A stretch of DNA of 64,000 bases from positions 992,001 to 1,056,000 of the forward strand of contig NW_023504014.1 of assembly GCF_014529535.1 (NCBI RefSeq), written 5' to 3'. Under the pieces are notes generated by a model. It had not been told where the DNA came from. It saw only the letters and a program-made list of their open reading frames with translations, and searched no databases. This DNA comes from Bradysia coprophila (Eukaryota > Arthropoda > Insecta > Diptera > Sciaridae). A program made the position numbers and the translations under genes. The stretch's first letter is position 1. Every line of letters begins with the position of its first letter. Of the stretch, positions 35,794 through 52,557 are shown piece after piece.

Positions 35794-36517
35794 TAGTTCG
35801 AAGTACCAACTTTCAAGAATTTTGCCCATCCGAAGAAAATTCATTAGAAAATTTGTAAAAAAAAGGAACGTTTGATAACTGCCCATGAAGAAAACATCCG
35901 AAGTCGAGCGAAAGAACTAGTTTCGATTCTAAGATTCGTACCAAACCATTAGACGTTGGGTTGAGTACTTCACTGCTCGACATTTATCAGCGGTAAGTTA
36001 TGAATCTAAAAACCCATCGGTAGACTTTCGTCCTGATTGTAATCATGATGAAAAAAATTCTAGGACGCCAGGATCACGAGTTATTCTCGTTTTAAGTTAA
36101 ATGGGAATTGCATAGATGCGCGTAACGAAATTAATAGAAAAGGCCTACTCATAGCTCTGCTACTAGAATGAACATAAGAAATATTTGTAGGCTAATGCTA
36201 TCTTAATAGGCAGGAGAAGACAGGAGTCATGATTTGTTAGTGTGAATAAAAACGCACAACACATGCAATCGTACACGCATCTTTGAAATTTGAAGGCTAT
36301 TTTGACGTTGATAAAATGAGTGTTCGAGCTAGTAGCAGTGCTATGACCATCTGCTATCGATGACGATGACGAGAATAAACGATGAGATCTAACTTGTGTT
36401 CTGTTATATAGCGAAACAAGTGCTAAAACAATTGAAGTGATAGATTTTGCATCAAACACTTGGATTTTATTTACATAAATGAAGGACCAGATTTAATCGA
36501 TGAGGCGACATAACTAC
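35794..36517. other. Non-coding spacer with one repeat copy
   Basis: No gene seen. 36347-36445 is the second copy of the repeat described at 34173-34267, in opposite orientation. Confidence 0.35.
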
Positions 36518-37931
36518 ACGGTCAATACAGTCAGAAACGATATTATCGTTTTTTAGACTATCGACGATACTATCGTTTTTTTGATGATGCTATCGTCTAA
36601 AAAACGACATTATCGTTCAAAAAACGATAATATCGTTTTTTTGACGATAATATCGTCCTGGATGAAAATATCCGCTGGACGATATTATCGTTATTTTCTT
36701 TTTCTGAACAAATTTATCGTTATTTTGGACGATATTATCGTCCTGGGCGATAATTTTTGGGACGATAATATCGTTCTGGACGAGACAATATCGTTTTTAA
36801 TTAATTTATTTTTTTAAATTTGAGATGATAATATCGTCCAGGGCGATAATATCGTTTTTAATTAATTTAAAATAAAAATTCTAGACGATAATATCGTCCT
36901 GGGCGATATTATCGTTCTGGATGGTTGTTGAAGACGAAACACAAAATCTTGTAGATAAACACCTTTTTATAGACGGCAAATATATATTAAAAAATGGTTC
37001 ATTTGGTTCCGTAAATTTAAATTTTATATAGAAAAATTAGACAGACTAATTATGAGACGATGCGAGAGAAAAAAAATTAACTCCTAAGTTCCGACACCGT
37101 TCCGGCGCCCGACTCGCATTGCGGCCCTCCGCTTCGCTCCGGGGCAATGGGCCGGATCGCTCGGCGTTTATGTTTATGTATTCATTTCGTAAAAAGATGA
37201 ATTATTTAGGGACGAACTAAACGTCTTTTTTAAACACTGATGTGTAGGTGATTTCCTCTGACAATTGTTTTTCGATATTTTGGAAGAGAATTCGGTTCTT
37301 GCTGCACCTCTGAGTAAAATTGAGTCCTGGACAATATTACCACCCAAAACTAAACGATAATATCGTCCTGGGCGATATTATCGTTTTTTTAAACGATAGT
37401 ATCGTCCTGAACGATATTATCGTTTAAGAAAACGATAATATCGCCCAGGACGATATTATCGTTTTGGACGATATTATCGTACAGAAAACGAAAATATCCA
37501 TTAGATTTTCTAGAACGGTAATATCGTCCAGAAAACGATAATATCGTTTTTTGAACGATAATATCGACAAGAAAACGATACTATCGTCCAGACAATATTT
37601 TAGAATTTTTCAATTTAGACGATATTATCGTCCTGGATGAAAATTTTTTGGGCGATAATATCGTTTTTTTGGACGATAGTATCGTCTAAAAAACGATAAT
37701 ATCGATTTTGAGACGATACTGACGATATTGAGACGATATTATCGTTTTTTTGGACGATACTATCGTCTAAAAAACGATACTAAAAAACGATTGAGACGAT
37801 ACTGACGATATTGAGACGATATTATCGTTTTTTTTGGACGATACTATCGTCTACAAACGATAGTATCGTTTTTTAGACGATAGTATCGTCCAAAAAAACG
37901 ATAATATCGTTCCTGACGATATTGACGGTGT
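36518..37931. repeat. Array of CGATAATATCG-type palindromes within a TIR-bounded element
   Basis: Almost the whole stretch is built of 11-14 bp palindromes (ACGATAATATCGT, ACGATATTATCGT, ACGATAGTATCGT, ACGATACTATCGT) joined by poly-T/A or CCTGG linkers, more than 25 by eye. The outer ends are related inverse sequences: CGGTCAATACAGTCAGAAAC at the left, and GTTCCTGACGATATTGACGG at the right. A non-array island (about 36930-37330) includes a GC-rich segment with CCTCCGCTTCGCTCCGGGG. The plus-strand ORF at 36581-36817 is low-complexity and not a gene. Confidence 0.85.
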
Positions 37932-38093
37932 GGAAATGTCCCGCCACCGATTTAATCCTTTTGCTAAGAGGTTCGCCGCGTAAAACATTAATTGAGAGAA
38001 GATATTCTGAGGAATTTATGTGTCCGAAGGTGCGCAGACTGATCGACACGTTTTGCAGGTGTATTTACAGTGTAGATTCTAGACCCTTCTATG

Positions 38094-38216
38094 CTGAAGC
38101 ATGGAAAATTGAAAAACTATCTCACTGCAAGTACAAGCACTTTTGTTGGTATGAGTGGACCAGTTGAAAAACAGCTGAGGCAAATTCATGTCTAAATTTC
38201 AGTGACGCCCACTGTA
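38094..38216. mobile_element. Partial MITE, right half
   Basis: GGTATGAGTGGACCAGTTG, CAGCTGAGGCAAATTCATG and the end CCCACTGTA match the right half of the MITE at 33980-34150. The left half is not recognisable. Confidence 0.45.
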
Positions 38217-38289
38217 GTCTAATCAGCAATGGAATTTTCTTTAGACGAAAGAAAAAATAGTTTTCTCCCGGTTCAAAGATCTCAATTTA

Positions 38290-40914
38290 TTAATTCATTC
38301 GATTTTGATGCAGCCATAACAAGCAGTCAACTGAATTGCCACTGCACATGGCTCGCTTTTCGAAGAATGAAATTTGCTTCTGCAAATTTGGTTCGCATTT
38401 TTGGACGCTAAGCAGTACGCAGTTGAAACGGTTCGCAATTTTCTTCAGATTTGGATACAACAACGCTGACTCCTTCCACCACGACAGCACCAGTTGGTCC
38501 AGGTTTGCGTCGGCGTTTGCATTGTAGCTGTTGAACTCCATGTCAAATCGATCTATGCTTTTGTTGGGTGTCGCTTTCTGTTCCTTGTTGCCGAAGAAAA
38601 ACTTGAGTCCAACTGGAAACGTGAATTGTATCGGTCAGTGAAGTGATAAAGCAAAAGTCGCAAAGTCCCCGTCTCACCTGACTTCTGTTTGTTGACTGGT
38701 GAGGACACTGCGAGTGATGTTTCCTTTTTGATGAACAATGGATCCGGTATATCCGGATCGGCATCGTTCAATTTCTTCAGTGCACATTTAATGGTAGCCA
38801 CGTCTTCCGCACTCTGCAAACTCTGGAAACGGGGATCGAGAAACGAGGATTGCATCAGGAAGCCGGACGCCAGGGATCTGTTCATGAAAAGGTTCATTAG
38901 TCACCACGTTCAGCGAATGTTTCGTATAGCTGTGTCCTACTGTGTGTTCTTCAGCTCTTTGTGGATGATTGCATTGAATTCATTCTCCAAATCCGTTGCA
39001 CCGCCATCCAATGTAAAATGTAGGTTTAAGAGTTGAGAGGTCAATGGTCGTATCAGGGAGGCCATTGCAATTTGTTCCATGGAAACGGTTTCCAGCGTCA
39101 GCTGTGAATCGAGAGGATTTTGGTTTAAGACATATTCGAATAGTGAAAGAACTGAACCGGTGCTACCTTCAACGGTGTCAGACAATCAATAACAGTTTTC
39201 ACTTCAATTATCAATTGAGCTGCGTCGCCTTCGATTTTGTCGCTGTTTTTCACCAGAAAATCGAAAATGAATTCGAAAAAGTTCATTTTGGTCATCCAAA
39301 AGCTTTTGTTTATCTTCGGCGGATCGGGAACGTCGGACACGAAGCGACTGAGTTCGTTGAAAACGTTGATGGCTCTGGCGAAAATGTCCTCCGTTTTAAT
39401 GTTGGACAGACATTTGGTCGCAGCATTGGCTATTGTGGTGAGGAAGCAAGGGATCACTGGGATCTCTGGAAGGAATAAATTTAAATCAATTCCGGATGGA
39501 GCACGTTACCAAAGCAAATTCGGGGGAAATGCAGTCAATGGTAAGGTATTCTCTGTTGAGATGTTGGTCTCATTCCACTCAACAGCTCGCAGGCGAAAGC
39601 GACTTTTACTCTCTTGGAGTCAGTCGGTACTATGAGACTTCTAAGAACCCCGTTTTTCTTCAATTTCTCTATTCAAAAATTTACGAGTCTGAGTCTACCC
39701 TTATAGTCCTGACTGGCATTACTGGATGTAAGAGATATTCAGAGTATGCTGTCCTGTACAGTCTCCTACTCATAAGAGGTTTTGTCCTTACTACGGGATT
39801 AGAGCAGGGATATTCCAAGACTAAAAGAGATCCGAAAAAATGCGAAACCGTACGACCTTTCCCACATTGACTGCATCCCTCTCTCACTAAATTTCTTACT
39901 AAGATTTTCCAGAAACATTTTCAGCGCCTCTTCCTCGTTGATATCAAAATCAGCAATCGCCGCAACGCAATTTTCCATCGTCAAAATGTTGAAATGTTGT
40001 TTCCAGTCGCTAACATAGCTGGAATCCACAACATTCAGTACCACCGTATTCACTTGATCATCATCGGTCACATAATTGACATGGGTTGTAATGAATGTCA
40101 ATTCCTCCTTGTTGCACCACTTCTCGAATCCGATCGAAAAGAACTTGTCGTCTATGTCCGTCTTAAGGCCTTGACTGAGTCGGTCATAGTCGGTTTGGTA
40201 CAGACGTTGTATCTGCTTTTCGATGGCCTTTGCGTTCGGAATCTGTACTCGACTGCCGCATAGGGACGTTACGAAATTTATGAAACCCGAACCCTCGCTT
40301 ATTGTAATGGGTAACAGATCGTCAACAATCAGCGAAATAAGTGACGATTCGATGTTGAGCGTTTCGCTGTTTTTCCGTTTCAATGTCTTTGCATTAGTGT
40401 TGGTGGTGGTGTTGGAGACGGCGGTCTTCAGCACGGATGTTTCTTCATCAAAATTATTCAAATCATCCGCTGCCAAATACTCGATTTGATACTCATCGTT
40501 CATTTCTTGAAAGTCGTCGGCATCCACGTCATCGGCCAGTATTTCAATCAAATCATCCGGATTCGGAATTATATCGCCTGTTGCCTGTTTTATGCTGTAC
40601 ACTTGTTTCAGTTCGCTGTTGTCATTGGTCGGCGTGTAAATGAATTTCATTTTCTTTGCGGGAGGAGTGTATGTGAAATTCATTTGTTCCGGATGTTTCG
40701 TCCGGAGATGAGACTTTAAATTGCTAGTGTTTTTGTTGTAGGACAAGGCTAGGCCGCAGATACTGCAGATGACGCTACGTCGCGTTATTATCGAACTGGA
40801 ATCATCAGCTGGAAAACCGAAAAATTTCCAATATGTGCTACGCATAGACGTTGGCCGAATTATTTTCGAATAGTTGTACACTTCCTGCTCGTTAATCTCT
40901 TCAATTACGTTCAT
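38290..40914 (-). CDS. Domesticated hAT-derived protein with BED zinc finger
   Basis: Five exons on the minus strand: 40914-39900, 39465-39167, 39101-38941, 38877-38678, 38612-38290. GT/AG junctions and phases agree, giving 665 residues. A BED-type zinc finger lies near the N-terminus (C50, C53, H69, H74; CSICGLALSYN then HLRTKH). An acidic Asp/Glu-rich stretch follows at about 115-160. The central part keeps hAT-transposase landmarks (FEKWCNKEELTFITTHVNY, IPVIPCFLTTIANAATKC, SSFLDPRF at 502-509). The C-terminus is an hAT dimerisation-like segment (LSWWKESALLYPNLKKIA near residue 605), but the usual SERVFS part is lost. The expected catalytic Asp before the Trp/Ser motif is not evident. The intact multi-exon frame without TIRs suggests a host gene, probably a DNA-binding nuclear protein like the ZBED/DREF group. 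No specific orthologue is claimed. Confidence 0.85.
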
Positions 40915-40943
40915 GGTATGAACATTTGAATATCAACACAAAA

Positions 40944-41000
40944 CAATGCACTTTCGATAATATCGTATCGAACCCCCGCATCAAAATCTATCGATTACGA
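40944..41000. promoter_or_regulatory. DRE-like TATCGAT site upstream of the BED/hAT gene
   Basis: TATCGATT at about 40989-40996 fits WATCGATW, the core of the Drosophila DRE/DREF site. TCGATAATATCGTATCG lies 30 bp nearer the start codon (about 40955). The site is 75 bp upstream of the ATG on the minus strand. Function is inferred from resemblance only. Confidence 0.35.
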
Positions 41001-42307
41001 TATTTTAACTCTGTCGGTTTTTTCGTTACCGGTCCCCGGTCAATGCCTGTGACTGGGTCAATATTATGGTAACTGGTAACGATTTTGTATGGAATTATTT
41101 GATCTTTTGTCGAGCACACGTGAAATGTTTTCTTTTTTCGGTTTTCCAATTCACTTCACGTCAACACAATTTTGCACCCAAACTGGGACTTTTCCACCAT
41201 TTTGGTTGAACTGCGGTAAAACGGATTTTTAGGAGAATGTTCACTAATGCAACCAAACCATTTTAAACTTTTTTTCAGCTGTTTGTATTGGCGGAATCGA
41301 CAACCGTTTTGCTAACAAGATTCTGAATCAATTTCTTTCAGTTTTGTTTACAACCATAAATCTCACAAATGAATAAATTGTGGAGTGGATGTCTTGTCGG
41401 AAATATTTTCAAAATTTCCCACACTCAATATGAATGTGTTCGCATGTCAAGCATGTCAACAACTATCAACACTGGGATGATAGGGTCAGGGATATTTTGA
41501 CATTTTCTTTTCATGTTGTTATTCTATGCATTTCCCCCATTTGACTCTAGACACACACAAAAGAGAGGAGGAAAGAAAATATCATAACAAAAATTCGTGT
41601 TTATTAAAAGCGAAGACATCTAAATAAAAACAGAGAAAAAAAATTCTTTCGTTCGAAAATTGTAATCCAATTTGGATGATTAATTAACGGTTGATAATAG
41701 AGTAAGTGATTGCGAATGTGGTTCATTTTTTGTGGTCAATTTGAATATTGATTTTTTTTAAATGCGTTTGCGATGCAAATTGTACCGAAAAAATAATGGA
41801 ATCTTTGTGTGGTGCAATCTAAAGTAAATAAAACTTTCCTGAAGTACATTTTCGAGCAGACCAAAGGTGTGTCTGAATCGCTTTATTTGTCCTCATAATC
41901 GAGATTGCCAACTGAAGCGTTTTCATGAACAGAAAATGCAAACTCGAGCAAAATATTACGTATCGTCTCTAGGTACTGTTTTTCGCTGGGTGGAGTGGAT
42001 ATGCCTTTGTTATCGACATTATAGGATATAATGTTTGCTCACTGAAAGAGCAGATAGGTTCAATTATGTTCGAGATACTTCTCTGCGAACTCTCTGATAC
42101 GGCAATACTTACGTGTCCCTTCTGTTGTCTTTCTATAATACACAACCCGTGTCATTCATCAAATTGTTTTCGTGGTCTTCTCGTTTCATTTACACAATTT
42201 GGCGTAAGTGACGACACGACCATGACTAATTTATGTTGCAGTAAGCAGCATAGTCAGCCTCACTGACGAAACAGAGTTGAGAGCCTCACGCCTCACCTGT
42301 CACAGGA
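41001..42307. other. Head-to-head intergenic region, no gene recognised
   Basis: It lies between the minus-strand BED/hAT gene and plus-strand TMEM184, so it should hold both promoters and any 5' non-coding exons. No conserved frame was found. Confidence 0.35.
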
Positions 42308-42401
42308 AACTTTGTCTCCAGGTAATTATTTCATTAATTGTAGCAGCTGTATGTTTCTCGTGGGGCGTTACAGCTATTGTAGATTACCTGGAGACAAAGT
42401 T
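42308..42401. repeat. 94-bp hairpin with 19-bp perfect arms
   Basis: AACTTTGTCTCCAGGTAAT at 42308 is the exact reverse complement of the 19 bases ending at 42401. Weaker pairing continues inward (GTAGCAGCTGTA against TTACAGCTATTGTA). It lies about 270 bp upstream of the TMEM184 start codon. Confidence 0.6.
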
Positions 42402-42669
42402 ACCAGCATCAGGTGAGATTTATAACACTTCTTTGTCAGTCTTGGCCACTTTAAGTTGTCACAAAATGATTTTAAAATTTGCCACGAAAATTCTGGCTAC
42501 ATCTCCCGGAGTACGATCAACACGCGAACTTTGTTAAAATTCCCAATACTGCAATAGATCGTCATACCTTTCAGGTGGCTCCGTACTGCCAATGTAAACG
42601 AATGAACTGGAAGTATCAGATAATCAGCAAACGAATTGTGGCAAGACGAGCGACCCGATTTAAGGTGCA

Positions 42670-48154
<5,485 letters not shown>

Positions 48155-49024
48155 TGTGGCAACAGGTGAATGTCTAAAGAATTTGTCAAGGGAATCTGTG
48201 TGGTGGTAAGTCTGTAATCACCAGTATTTCTGCTATAATCTAGTCCACGTTTAAGTTAAGAAAAGAAAGTTTCCAAACAAAGACTCCTTAACCGAATCGA
48301 CATTGTGACAAAACTCATTTTATTCCGATTAAAAAAGAAAGTGAACATTGACCTGTTAACGGATGCAGAGACTGTGTGCAGGAATTTAAATTAATTTGGA
48401 CAAACTAATTAGATAAAAAGAGAAGGGGACTGTATGCAGGGGAGAGAATGCTTGCGAATAAGTTTGTTATATGCAAAGTGTGCTTTGGCATTCCGTTTCC
48501 CTTAGGGTAAGACGTCCTTTTTAAGAGCCTTGCTTAAATGCCTGCTTGTCAAACGATCGGCTACATTAAAACAAAAATCGTTCGGACGAAATGTAGTCCG
48601 AAAATGTAAGCTCAGGTCAAAATGCCGGAAGCATTTAGTTGGTTCGACCATCGAACATTATTTATTAGCATTGAATGCCAAAATGTATACGCTGATGTCA
48701 TAAGGATATATAAATTGTAAATTGATTAAAAAGTGACTTTTGATGGTCTGAAGGAATTTCTTTTACATTTCAAATTTGAGTGCCGGCCTGTCACTCATCA
48801 AAGTTTTCACAAAATAACTTACAAGTGTTGCCATCATTTACATGAATTTCTGATGTGTCAAGCTATAACTCTGTCTGACAACACTCAATTGCGGACGCCC
48901 GAACTTATAATAAAATTCCTGGTCCCAACAATATGCGAGACAACAAAAATTGTCGTAAAATCCACCTTGTAAAAGACAAACAAAAAAGCTTCCCAGATCT
49001 CTAAGAATTTATTTGGAATCTCAC
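48155..49024. other. TMEM184 3' flank
   Basis: Downstream sequence with no immediate AATAAA. The first clear one is near 48910 (TTATAATAAAATTCC), giving a 3' UTR of up to about 760 bp if used. The ORF at 48733-48972 shows no recognisable family. Confidence 0.35.
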
Positions 49025-50774
49025 TACAGTCAGAGGCAGCGAAATTTCGTTTCGTCATGAATTTGCTTCAGCTGTTTTTCAGTTGATCCACACATACAAT
49101 CAGAGCCTAATATTTGGGAATTAATTCTCTAAATTCCCAAAAATTCCCAAAATTCCCTAAAATTCTCAAAAATTCCCTAAATTCCCAAAAATTCCCAAAA
49201 TTCCCAAAAATTCCCAAAATTCCCTAAATTCCCAAAAATTCCCTAAATTCCCAAAAATTCACTAAAATTCTCAAAAATTCGCTAAATTCCCAAAAATTCT
49301 CAAAAATTCCCTAAATTCCCTAAAATTCTCAAAAATTCACTAAAATTCTCAAAAATTCCCTAAATTCCCTAAAATTCTCAAAAATTCCCTAAATTCCCAA
49401 AAATTCACAAAATTCCCAAAAATTCCCTAAATTCCCAAAAATTACCTAAATTCCCAAAAATTCCCTAAAATTCTCAAAAATTCCCTAAATTCCCAAAAAT
49501 TCCCTAAATTCCCAAAAATTACCTAAAATTCCCTAAAATTCCCAAAAAACAACAACAAATATTTCAAAACATATTGAAAATAATATATTCAGTAAATACA
49601 TCTTAAGCAGTTTATCGCCAAAACTGCAGGTGCGAGTGATAGGGGAACAAGTGGTCTCCGATTTTAAGGAGTGATAGCTCGTTAGATTGGTCTTTCAATT
49701 CTAGAGAATCGTATCTTTCATTTTTTTCGAATATTTTTTTCAATTTTCGGTTAAAGCGTTCAAAGTTGAAAGCATGTAAGAGGGTCCCGAAAGCCTTTTC
49801 TCGGCAATAACTCAAGAATAATTATTTTAACTTATTGTAATGTTGTACTGATGTCAGCTTTGGAGAGGCCTACAAAAATGGAAAAAATAACTAAAAATTG
49901 CTCACCCCTGGCTGGTGCGAGTACATCCACGAGAATTATACCCTTCAGAGCCAAGTATTTAGGAAATAATTATCAAAAGTTCCCTAAAATAACAAAAAAA
50001 GTTTCTTTGCTTGTTCATAGTTTTTAAAGATTTTTGAACTTTTCTTGATGTTTTACGAGCATTTAAGAGGAATATACACATGGCTAATATGTTGTCTACA
50101 TTTCGTGGCAAAATTATTATTATTTTGATGATAATTTTGGACTAGGATTCTTTTTAGCAAACGTACGACCATCGTTTGGTGTTTAGCTTTCAGCAAAAAT
50201 ATAAATGTTTGCGGTGATGCAACCTACCTCCGAGAAAACTCAAAATATGTGTCAATTTTCGTGACTCGGACTGACAGATATTTAAATTTTTGCTAAAAGC
50301 TAGCACATTTTAACACCAAACGATGGTCGTTCGTTTTCTAAAAAGAATCCTAGTCCAAAATTATCATTAAAATAATTATAACTTTGTCCCAAAATGTAGG
50401 TAGCAATTTAGCCATGTGTAGATCCTTTTAATTTATTATAAAATTGCAAAAAAAAGAAATTTTGGAATTTTTTTGGGAATTTTAGGGAATTTTTGGGAAT
50501 TAATTCCCAAAATTCCCAAAAAGTCACTAAATTCTCTAAAATTCACAAAAATTCCCTAAATATCCCAAAAATTCCCTAAATTCCCAAAAATTCCCAAAAA
50601 CGATTCCCAAATATTAGGCTCTGCATACAATCAAAGTTTGTACCGTTGAAGCTGCTCCACGCACGCTCGTGGTGGTAGTAAAACCGTGTAAAGACGTGTA
50701 AACAGTTTTGATTGCATGTGTGGATCAGCTGAAGCAAATTCATGCTGAAATTTCACTGCCTTTGGCTGGCTGTA
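49025..50774. mobile_element. TACAGT-type MITE split by a larger element
   Basis: The left part has TACAGTCAGAGGCAGCGAAA and TTTGCTTCAGCTG. The right part has CAGCTGAAGCAAATTCATG and CTGCCTTTGGCTGGCTGTA, matching the MITE ends at 34437-34533. The two halves are separated by the insertion at 49101-50623. Confidence 0.65.
49101..50623. mobile_element. 1.5-kb hAT-like element with AATTCCC arrays
   Basis: Ends CAGAGCCTAATATTTGGGAA and TTCCCAAATATTAGGCTCTG are exact inverses. CATACAAT (49093-49100 and 50624-50631) is an exact 8-bp duplication. The first 450 bp and last 160 bp are degenerate AAATTCCCAAAAATTCCCT repeats. The centre carries a segment homologous to the foldback arm of 22703-24160 (about 49640-49870, with GTGATAGCTCGTT at 49671-49683) and an inverted pair at about 50077-50220 and 50275-50418. 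No transposase seen. Confidence 0.8.
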
Positions 50775-52557
50775 CCGTCTGTACCAAAGAACACTGAAAG
50801 TAGAGTTATGTTGCATCCGTGACGTTTGACGTAATAATGTTGTTGGAACTGGGTTTATTAGTATTGAGTTTTGGCATGTGTTGCATTTTTACACATTGAA
50901 TTTGACTAAATTAGGGTTCCGTGAGTTTTTGTGGGCTTGCATTACCTTTAGTGTGTATATACTTTGGGCAGGACAACGAGGGTTTTTTTTTTGAAGTTGG
51001 CTTCACATTGTGAGCAAAGTATATAAACACTGAAGATAATGCAAATAAGCAGCTACGCAACGGTTCCCTAGTTTCAGGTGAATTGAGTTTAGTTATGTTG
51101 CACACATATTCAATTTGTCAAGTTGCCGCTATTGGTGAGATGAGTTCGATTCCATACAAACTTAGCAGGAGCAACAAAATTAGTCACAAGAAAATGTGAT
51201 GACACGGCAACATGACAAAAATGAATTCATCTGAAAGTCGGGATCTGTAATTTCTCTGATCCGTTGAGGGTTCGCATTACCTTCAGTGGTCATTCTCGAC
51301 GTTCAAATATTTTTTTTTTTTAATTCAAAAATGAAATTTCACTTTATCTCGAGGAAAGAACGGATGGTTTAACTCAAAGCACCTTGCATAGTTGTAGTAG
51401 AATGTTGCTTATGTCAAAAAACAAAAGAATTTTTATGTCAAACTCATGTTGCTATGTAAACGTACACACTTACTTTTACACATGTAATATTCTACTACGA
51501 TGCTAGATGGTTTGTTAAACTCTGTGAAATAGTAACGAATGATAGGACATGGTGAATTATAGTGTTGATATAGGACATTGTTCTAAAAAAATCATTTCTT
51601 TCTCAACAAAATCTATCCATTTGTCATGATAAAATTGTGAATTGATTGAGTGAACTGATATGAGTGTGGCGGTGATGCATATCAGAATTTGTAGTTGCGA
51701 ATATTTAAATGTGCGCGTAGACTTTGATTTGAAAAATTCCCCACATTTATATGTTATTCGTTGTAAATTATTTGATAATTTTAGATATATGGAAGCAGAA
51801 TAGTGCTAGATATTATAAAAGATAGAAAACATTGATAAGCTTTTTTACAATTAATTAAATTATATTTTTAAAAAACATTTCCGAAAAAAGAAAAACATTT
51901 TACGAAATAAAAATTATTTTGTTCTTTACACAGATGTTTTCCTACATTTTCCACAATTTTTACTTCCAAATTATTATATCCCGTCCATTTACTCTCCGGG
52001 TGGGATGCAAATAATATTCTAACGCTATTTGCACGCAATAGTCCAAACGTCCAATTGTTAGGCCCGTTTGTACAAGGACGATTCAAGTTACTTCCGAAAG
52101 GACTGTTGCTGCATGCGTGTCCTGCTATGAATAACTCACAAGAATGCTCAATATGCTTCTCCCTTCACTTCTTCGCTTCACCCCATCATCAAAGTGACAA
52201 CGTTCATGTTGGATTTAACGATATTCACAAATTACCCAAATCAATTGAATCGTTCCTAGGTTCGATACCATCTTGAGTTGAGGGTCGCTTTGAATTTACA
52301 TTCTGGGCTTATTGAGTCATTGTTGAAAAACTTTTAATAATTAGACACGCATTTCATTCTCCATTCAAACAGTGTAGTTGAAACCGCTGCAGCTTTTGCA
52401 ATTGCAAGAAATGCTAATTTTTCCTTAACAAATTTTGTAACTACTTCAGGCGGGTATTTTATCCCATTGCCTAAAAGAGCAACTTTGCCTCAAATCAAGA
52501 CTATTCCTCTGATTTTACTTCCTTACGAAGTGGCGTGTTTGTTTAAGTGACCGTTAA
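50775..52557. other. Non-coding, no gene recognised
   Basis: The longest open stretch is on the plus strand (51911-52276, about 121 codons without a convincing ATG, containing FVQGRFKLLPKGLLLHACPA). I do not recognise it, and no splice partners are evident. Confidence 0.3.

Noticed and set aside
51911..52276. Possible exon or pseudogene (about 121 open codons)
   Set aside because: No recognisable family, no convincing start and no splice partner. The opposite strand is also partly open.
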